DNA of 64,000 nt, from NCBI RefSeq assembly GCF_000488215.1, contig NZ_KI530734.1, positions 225,025-289,024 on the forward strand, in the 5' to 3' direction. A program made the position numbers and the translations under genes. Source of the DNA: Acinetobacter nectaris CIP 110549 (GTDB lineage Bacteria; Pseudomonadota; Gammaproteobacteria; Pseudomonadales; Moraxellaceae). The notes under the pieces are model-generated. The model was given only the letters and a program-made list of their open reading frames with translations. It was not told the DNA's origin and ran no database searches. Positions 59,039-64,000 of this stretch are shown piece by piece; the first letter of the stretch is position 1, and each line of letters opens with the position of its first letter.

Positions 59039-59689
59039 CTAAGTTGTCTCTAATTTTTCTTTGACTCTTGCAATACGATATCCATCTCTTTCCTCTATTC
59101 GTTCTAAATAACGCTTAATATTTGGAATATTTAAAGAAGGTTTTCGTGCAAGAACATCTAATGGAAAACTCATTTGAATATCGGCAAAAGAAAACTCACC
59201 GGCAAGATAGTCATGATCAGCCAAATAACTTTCAATATATTGAACATGATCACTCAAACGAGGCTGAATAAATCCTTTTTTAATACTTTTTGAGAACTTC
59301 TGAGCAACAGGACGAATAATAAACGGTGCACGCTGTGCAGCAAGTCCAAGTACTAAACGAAAGACCAATAAAGGCATCAGAGAACCTTCTGCATAGTGTA
59401 ACCAAAAAAGATAATGCTGTAGATCAGAAGGCTGTTTTGGTTTAAAAGCACCTGATGCATCATAAGTCATTTGCAAATACTCAAGTATTGCTCCCGACTC
59501 TGCAAATGCAGTGCCATGGTCTGTCAAAATAGGGGCTTTACCTAACGGGTGAATTTGTTTGAGTGCATCTGGAGCAAGAAAACTTGATGTGCGCTCATAA
59601 TATTTAATCTTATAATCTACACCAAGCTCCTCTAATGCCCAGATAATTCTAAAAGAACGTGAATGCTCTAAATGATGCAGCGTAATCAT
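59039..59689 (-). CDS. Glutathione S-transferase
   Basis: 216 residues with an N-terminal thioredoxin-like domain (MITLHHLEHSRSFRIIWALEELG; HPLGKAPILTDHG; FAESGAILEYL with the glutathione-binding Glu-Ser) and an alpha-helical C-terminal domain. The putative active residue is in the HSRSFR stretch (Ser10 or Ser12). Substrate unknown. Upstream of and close to DUF523. Confidence 0.9.
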   Translation of the reverse strand: MITLHHLEHSRSFRIIWALEELGVDYKIKYYERTSSFLAPDALKQIHPLGKAPILTDHGTAFAESGAILEYLQMTYDASGAFKPKQPSDLQHYLFWLHYAEGSLMPLLVFRLVLGLAAQRAPFIIRPVAQKFSKSIKKGFIQPRLSDHVQYIESYLADHDYLAGEFSFADIQMSFPLDVLARKPSLNIPNIKRYLERIEERDGYRIARVKEKLETT

Positions 59690-59785
59690 GCTATTTTTCT
59701 TTGACAGTTTAAATTATAAGATTAATTTAGCATGCTCTAAAATATGTAAGCTAGTACTTATTTCAGATTATTACGCATTTGCAAC

Positions 59786-61075
59786 TTAAAGATGATCGAG
59801 ATATTCAGGCTCCTTAGGAATTGCTAAACTACAGAAAAAGCAGATAATTAACATTAAAATGACGTAAATGAAAAATGTATTTTCTAAACCACTGGCTTTG
59901 AATTGTAGTGCGACAGACGGAGCTGATCCACCAAAAAGAGCATTACCCATAGCATAAGAAAAACCAACACCAAGTGCACGTACATGTGAAGGAAACATTT
60001 CTGCTTTCACCAAGCCACTAATAGAAGTATAAAAACTGAGTAACAGCATCATTAAAATAAGTAGGCCTGTTACAACGAAGGTATTATGCGAAAAATATGG
60101 CATCGCAACAGCCATAACTGGATAAATAGCGATAGCAAGTAAAGCACTAAAGGCAAGCATGGCATTACGACGACCGATCCGATCTGCCCATGCGCCAAAT
60201 ATAGGCTGTACCAACATAAATACAAATAGTGCTCCTGTCATAATATAGCCAACAATTTTATCTGGAATGCCTATACTATTTGTAAGGTATGTTTTTGAAT
60301 AAACAGTAATTGTATAAAAAGCCAAAGACCCTGCAGAGGTATAGCCAACAACCAATAAAAATCTTTTCCAATGTTTTTTAAGCAGTTCAACCAAGCTGCC
60401 AGACTCTTCTTTATGGCTTTCATCTGTAGATAATGTTTCCTCTAGACCACGTCGCGCAACTAAAGAAATCAGTGCAGCACATCCACCGAGTACAAAAGGC
60501 AATCTCCACCACCCTGCTTCTAATTGTGCATGTGTTAAAAATGCCAACATAATGACACTAAGTAGGCTCGCGAGTAGCTGCCCCCCTGACAAAGTCACAT
60601 ATTGAAATGAAGAGAAAAAACCACGTTGCCCTTTTAAGCCAATTTCACTCATATACGTTGCCACAGCACCATACTCACCACCAACAGACAACCCTTGTAA
60701 TAATCTCACCACCAATAATAAAAAAGGTGCAAGAATACCTACTTGTTCATACGTTGGTAAAAGTGCAAATAAAAATGAACTTAATGCCATAAAACATATG
60801 GAAATAATCATAGATTTTTTTCGACCATGACGATCGGCAATACGTCCAAACAACCAGCTACCAACTGGGCGCATAAAGAAACTTGCAGCAAAAACACCCC
60901 AAACATAAATTGACTTGGTTGTAGCGGCCATATCAGGTGCAGTTAATGCATGCGTAAAATATACAGCAAACACCGCATAGATATAAAAATCGAACCACTC
61001 CACTAAATTCCCTGACGCTGCACCAATAATTCCACGAATACGACTACGTTTTTCTTCTACGCTATATGTATTCAT
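59786..61075 (-). CDS. MHS-family (metabolite:H+ symporter) MFS transporter
   Basis: 429 residues, twelve membrane segments. Diagnostic stretches are GNLVEWFDFYIYAVFAVYF (17-35), the MFS signature GRIADRHGRKK, and LLQGLSVGGEYGAVATYMSE in helix 4. The family includes the KgtP 2-oxoglutarate and ShiA/ProP carriers; the substrate here is probably an organic acid or small zwitterion but unproved. Confidence 0.88.
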   Translation of the reverse strand: MNTYSVEEKRSRIRGIIGAASGNLVEWFDFYIYAVFAVYFTHALTAPDMAATTKSIYVWGVFAASFFMRPVGSWLFGRIADRHGRKKSMIISICFMALSSFLFALLPTYEQVGILAPFLLLVVRLLQGLSVGGEYGAVATYMSEIGLKGQRGFFSSFQYVTLSGGQLLASLLSVIMLAFLTHAQLEAGWWRLPFVLGGCAALISLVARRGLEETLSTDESHKEESGSLVELLKKHWKRFLLVVGYTSAGSLAFYTITVYSKTYLTNSIGIPDKIVGYIMTGALFVFMLVQPIFGAWADRIGRRNAMLAFSALLAIAIYPVMAVAMPYFSHNTFVVTGLLILMMLLLSFYTSISGLVKAEMFPSHVRALGVGFSYAMGNALFGGSAPSVALQFKASGLENTFFIYVILMLIICFFCSLAIPKEPEYLDHL

Positions 61076-61284
61076 TTTTTGTCCCTATGTGCATATATTG
61101 AAAGTGTTTTTATATCGTTACACCATATAATATATGGTTAAAAAAATACTATTAGCCATTTGGCTATAATATATAAAATATTATTATCACTCTTATGAAT
61201 GATTCTACTTTCAAATTTAAATGCTTTTTATATGCATAAATCGTTATAATTTTCTTCCCATAGCAGTAATCTATTCAGTGATAT

Positions 61285-62340
61285 ATGCGTAAGATTATTC
61301 ATATTGATATGGATGCATTTTTTGCATCTGTTGAATTACGTGATCGACCTGAACTTATTCATCAGCCTGTCGCTATTGCATTTGATAATCCACGCTCAGT
61401 ACTCACAACAGCTTCATATACAGCACGAAAGTTTGGGCTACACTCAGCAATGCCATTACATCAGGCAAAAAAGCGCTGTCCAAATCTAGTCATTATTGAA
61501 CCAAACTTCATAAAATACAGAGAAGTATCAAAAAACATTCATCATATATTCCAAAGATATACAAATATTATTGAACCTATTTCATTAGATGAAGCTTATT
61601 TAGATGTCACAATAAATTTAAAAAATATTGCAAGTGCAACAGAGGTTGCTCAATGTATTCAAAGAGATATTTATTTGGAAACAAAGCTCACTGCCTCTGC
61701 AGGTGTTGCCCCAAATAAGTTCCTCGCCAAAATTGCATCTGACTGGTATAAACCAAATGGTTTATGTGTTATTAAACCCCACAAGATTCAAGATTTTCTT
61801 CATTTACTGTCTTTAAAAAAAATCCCGGGAGTTGGTAAAGTTACTCAAGCAAAGTTAGAGAAGCTAAACCTCTATACACTCGGGGATATACAAAAGATTG
61901 ATGAAGCTATTTTATTGCATCATTTTGGAAAATATGGAAAGCAGCTTTATCTATATGCACAAGGAATTGATGAAAGACCTGTGCAAAATGAACGCATTCG
62001 TCAACAGATTTCAAAAGAAAAAACATTTGATATGAACTATACAATAGAAACATGTCAGATTTATATTTATGAACTCTGTGAACAAATTTGGCAAAGCCTA
62101 ACTCAGAAAGAAATGATTGCATACGGTATATCATTGAAATTTAAAAGAAGTGACTTTCATGTATTACAACACAGTAAAAGCTTTTCTCATTCTTTTGAAT
62201 CTCTAGATCAGCTTAGACAAGCAAGTCTTTTATTAATTCATGAAATGAATATTCCTCTAAATACACAATTCAGACTCGTTGGTGTTTCAACTTATCATTT
62301 AGAAATGCATACATCAATTTCTCAACTTTCTTTATGGTAA
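61285..62340 (+). CDS. dinB: DNA polymerase IV
   Basis: Y-family translesion polymerase. The 351 residues include the first catalytic Asp8 ([12 protein letters not shown]), the SLDEAYLDV pair Asp102/Glu103, the helix-hairpin-helix region [18 protein letters not shown] and the little-finger domain (from about 240). A small inverted repeat TAGCCA-TT-TGGCTA lies at 61153-61166 upstream; its role is unknown, and I could not convincingly fit a known Acinetobacter SOS operator. Confidence 0.94.
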   Translation: MRKIIHIDMDAFFASVELRDRPELIHQPVAIAFDNPRSVLTTASYTARKFGLHSAMPLHQAKKRCPNLVIIEPNFIKYREVSKNIHHIFQRYTNIIEPISLDEAYLDVTINLKNIASATEVAQCIQRDIYLETKLTASAGVAPNKFLAKIASDWYKPNGLCVIKPHKIQDFLHLLSLKKIPGVGKVTQAKLEKLNLYTLGDIQKIDEAILLHHFGKYGKQLYLYAQGIDERPVQNERIRQQISKEKTFDMNYTIETCQIYIYELCEQIWQSLTQKEMIAYGISLKFKRSDFHVLQHSKSFSHSFESLDQLRQASLLLIHEMNIPLNTQFRLVGVSTYHLEMHTSISQLSLW

Positions 62341-62419
62341 GCATCGAAGTGCTCTTGTATTTTTTATATAAGCTGATTTAGAGTAGAAAAACTACAATTT
62401 TATGTGATGATCAGAAACG

Positions 62420-62773
62420 ATGAGTATTACACGCCTACATAAAACCAGTCGCTTTTGTGAAGCAGCAATTACAGGAAATCTCATCCATTTAGCAGGACAG
62501 CTCGCAGATGATATCTCACAAGATATTACCTCTCAAACACAACAAACTTTAGATAATATTGATCGTTTTCTTGAAGATGCAGGAAGCAATAAGAGTCAGA
62601 TTTTGTCTGTAACCATTTATTTAAAAGATATCGAAAAAGATTATCAAGCAATGAATACATTATGGGATGCATGGATTGATCCTGAAAATCCACCTGCACG
62701 TACATGTGTTGAAGCAAAAATGTATTCACCGCAGGTCTTAGTTGAAATGACTGTTACAGCAATTCAACCATAA
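62420..62773 (+). CDS. RidA-family protein
   Basis: 117-residue YjgF/YER057c/UK114 protein. True RidA deaminates reactive enamine/imine intermediates from PLP enzymes; the conserved active-site Arg94 is present in PPARTCVEAKMYS. The location beside cysK is of interest because RidA relieves 2-aminoacrylate produced by PLP enzymes, but this subfamily may differ from RidA proper. Confidence 0.88.
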   Translation: MSITRLHKTSRFCEAAITGNLIHLAGQLADDISQDITSQTQQTLDNIDRFLEDAGSNKSQILSVTIYLKDIEKDYQAMNTLWDAWIDPENPPARTCVEAKMYSPQVLVEMTVTAIQP

Positions 62774-62797
62774 AAATAGGGCTCTTGCCCTATTTTT
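62772..62797. terminator. Terminator between ridA-like gene and cysK
   Basis: AAAAATAGGGC / GCCCTATTTTT around TCTT, serving two convergent genes; the last bases overlap the cysK stop. Confidence 0.92.
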
Positions 62798-63788
62798 AAT
62801 CTTCTTCAGCAAATAAAACAGAAGACAGATAGCGTTCTCCACTATCAGGTAGAATCACGACAATCGTTTTATCTTTATTCTCTGGTCTTAAAGCAACCTG
62901 TTCAGCTGCTGCAAGTGCTGCTCCACAAGAGATCCCAACTAAAATTCCTTCTTGAGTTGCACATTTACGTGCCCATTGAATTGCATCTTCACTACTTATA
63001 GGTAAAACTTCATCTACTAAATCCAAATCTAAATTTTTAGGAATGAAGTTAGCACCAATTCCTTGAATTTTATGCGGCGCAGGTGTAATTGCTTCTCCTG
63101 CTTTAGTTTGTGTAATAATTGGTGATTCACTTGGTTCTACAGCAACAGAATATAAAGGCTTATTCTGAACTTGCTCAAAGTATCTCGAAATTCCTGTAAT
63201 GGTACCACCTGTACCTACACCTGAAATGAGAATATCAACATCTCCATCTGTTGCCTGCCAAATTTCAGGGCCTGTTTTTTCTTCGTGTATCTTGGGATTT
63301 GCAGGATTATCAAACTGTTGAGGTAAAAAATATTTTTCAGGGTCTTCAGTCGCTAGACGTACTGCTTCATCTACAGCACCTTTCATGCCTTTTGCTGGCT
63401 CTGTAAGTACCAAGTTTGCACCTAATGCTTTTAATACTTTACGTCGCTCTAAGCTCATACTTGCAGGCATAGTTAAAGTAATTTGATAACCTTTTGCAGC
63501 TGCTACAAAAGCCAATGCAATACCGGTATTGCCACTTGTAGGCTCTACAATATGCATACCTTCTTTTAATACACCGCGTTGTTCAGCATCTTTTACTAAA
63601 GCAGCCCCAACACGGCATTTTACTGAAAATGCAGGATTACGGCTTTCAATTTTTGCGAGAACTGTTGCTCCACCTTTTATAATTCTATTAATACGTATTA
63701 ATGGTGTATTGCCAATTGCTTCAGCATTGTTTTCGTATACAGCAATACCCAAGTTTTCAGGTGTTTTAAAGCTCTGATCGGTTGGCAT
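62796..63788 (-). CDS. cysK: Cysteine synthase A (O-acetylserine sulfhydrylase)
   Basis: PLP enzyme making cysteine from O-acetylserine and sulfide. The 330 residues include Schiff-base Lys57 (NPAFSVKCR), the phosphate/substrate loop TSGNTG (84-89), GTGGTITG and ISCGAA. CysK is preferred over CysM because of the SVKCR motif and length. Divergent transcription is absent: it lies downstream of the rrn operon on the same strand. Confidence 0.93.
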   Translation of the reverse strand: MPTDQSFKTPENLGIAVYENNAEAIGNTPLIRINRIIKGGATVLAKIESRNPAFSVKCRVGAALVKDAEQRGVLKEGMHIVEPTSGNTGIALAFVAAAKGYQITLTMPASMSLERRKVLKALGANLVLTEPAKGMKGAVDEAVRLATEDPEKYFLPQQFDNPANPKIHEEKTGPEIWQATDGDVDILISGVGTGGTITGISRYFEQVQNKPLYSVAVEPSESPIITQTKAGEAITPAPHKIQGIGANFIPKNLDLDLVDEVLPISSEDAIQWARKCATQEGILVGISCGAALAAAEQVALRPENKDKTIVVILPDSGERYLSSVLFAEED

Positions 63789-63879
63789 GATTTATATCCT
63801 TTACTTTGTATGATTTTTCATACATCACGATGCCAAATTTTCAAGTTAAAGTCTATTCTAATTATATTACTGCATGCAT

Positions 63880-63908
63880 AAAAAAAGCCTCCCTGTTTGG
63901 GAGGCTTT
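63880..63908 (-). terminator. rrn operon terminator
   Basis: On the minus strand AAAGCCTCCC / GGGAGGCTTT around AAACA is followed by TTTTTTT, just after the 5S rRNA end. Confidence 0.93.
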
Positions 63909-63918
63909 AGAATTAAAT

Positions 63919-64000
63919 GCTGGCGATGACTTACTCTCACATGGGTAACCCCACACTACCATCAGCGCTAAGAGGTTTCACTTCTGAGTTCGGGAAGGGA
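63919..64000 (-). rRNA. rrf: 5S ribosomal RNA, 3' part (cut by the window edge)
   Basis: On the minus strand the sequence reads from CCCGAACTCAGAAGTGAAAC through GGTAGTGTGGGGTTACCCAT to AGTCATCGCCAGC, the conserved 5S core and 3' stem. About 82 of the ~115 bases are present; the 5' part and the rest of the rRNA operon lie to the right. Confidence 0.95.

Noticed and set aside
61076..61284. SOS operator upstream of dinB
   Set aside because: Acinetobacter lacks a classical LexA and I could not fit a full UmuDAb-type site. Only a short inverted repeat TAGCCA-TT-TGGCTA is visible.

Overview
The window is a stretch of AT-rich chromosome from a gammaproteobacterium, almost certainly an Acinetobacter. 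The identification rests on familiar gene content and order rather than a database search: lptF/lptG divergent from pepA-holC, nrdR-ribD-methyltransferase-ribE, glnK-amtB, ubiK-comM, a TorF-type and an OprD-type porin, a ParC with Ser84/Glu88 in Acinetobacter numbering, and an rrn operon whose 5S end lies at the right edge. Most of the window is conserved housekeeping DNA. Many gene ends carry clear hairpin/T-tract terminators.

Layout: 1-10 kb holds gpmI (cut by the left edge), lptG/lptF for lipopolysaccharide export, pepA, holC, an unknown coiled-coil gene, and a tightly overlapping nrdR-ribD-DNA methyltransferase-ribE unit. 10-28.9 kb holds the ammonium sensor/transporter pair glnK-amtB, ubiK, comM, two outer-membrane porins, ppa, a MAPEG protein, fadD, parC, an MFS transporter, a TRIC-like channel, a YchJ protein, a TerC-CBS membrane protein, a LOG-like phosphoribohydrolase and guaA.

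28.9-43.6 kb is a Wzx/Wzy-dependent surface polysaccharide locus of 13 genes, all on the minus strand. Export and control genes come first (wza, wzb, wzc, wzi), then the flippase wzx, six glycosyltransferases around a wzy polymerase, and last the initiating sugar-phosphate transferase. The middle part (about 30.7-38.4 kb) is visibly richer in A/T than its flanks and contains several slippage-prone tracts. There are no nucleotide-sugar genes, so precursors must come from elsewhere. Immediately upstream of wza sits a decayed IS982-family element with intact ends and a 6-bp target duplication, followed by an orphan cysteine-amidase-like gene.

45.4-64 kb returns to metabolism: an Asp/Glu racemase, astC-like transaminase, glutamate dehydrogenase, a 2-oxoacid decarboxylase beyond a 576-bp AT-rich gap with a near-perfect 38-bp palindrome, a possible copper-handling small-protein pair, NAD malic enzyme, the zinc-independent ribosomal protein L31B behind a good candidate Zur box, argS and a SPOR protein, an EamA exporter divergent from an AraC regulator, a DUF523 protein, a GST, an MHS-family transporter, dinB, a RidA protein, cysK and the 3' part of a 5S rRNA gene.

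I found no CRISPR array, tRNA gene, prophage or plasmid module. The best leads for something less described are the orphan C90/H152 amidase-like protein beside the polysaccharide locus, the one-directional polysaccharide locus with slippage tracts in wzy, and the palindrome upstream of gdhA.
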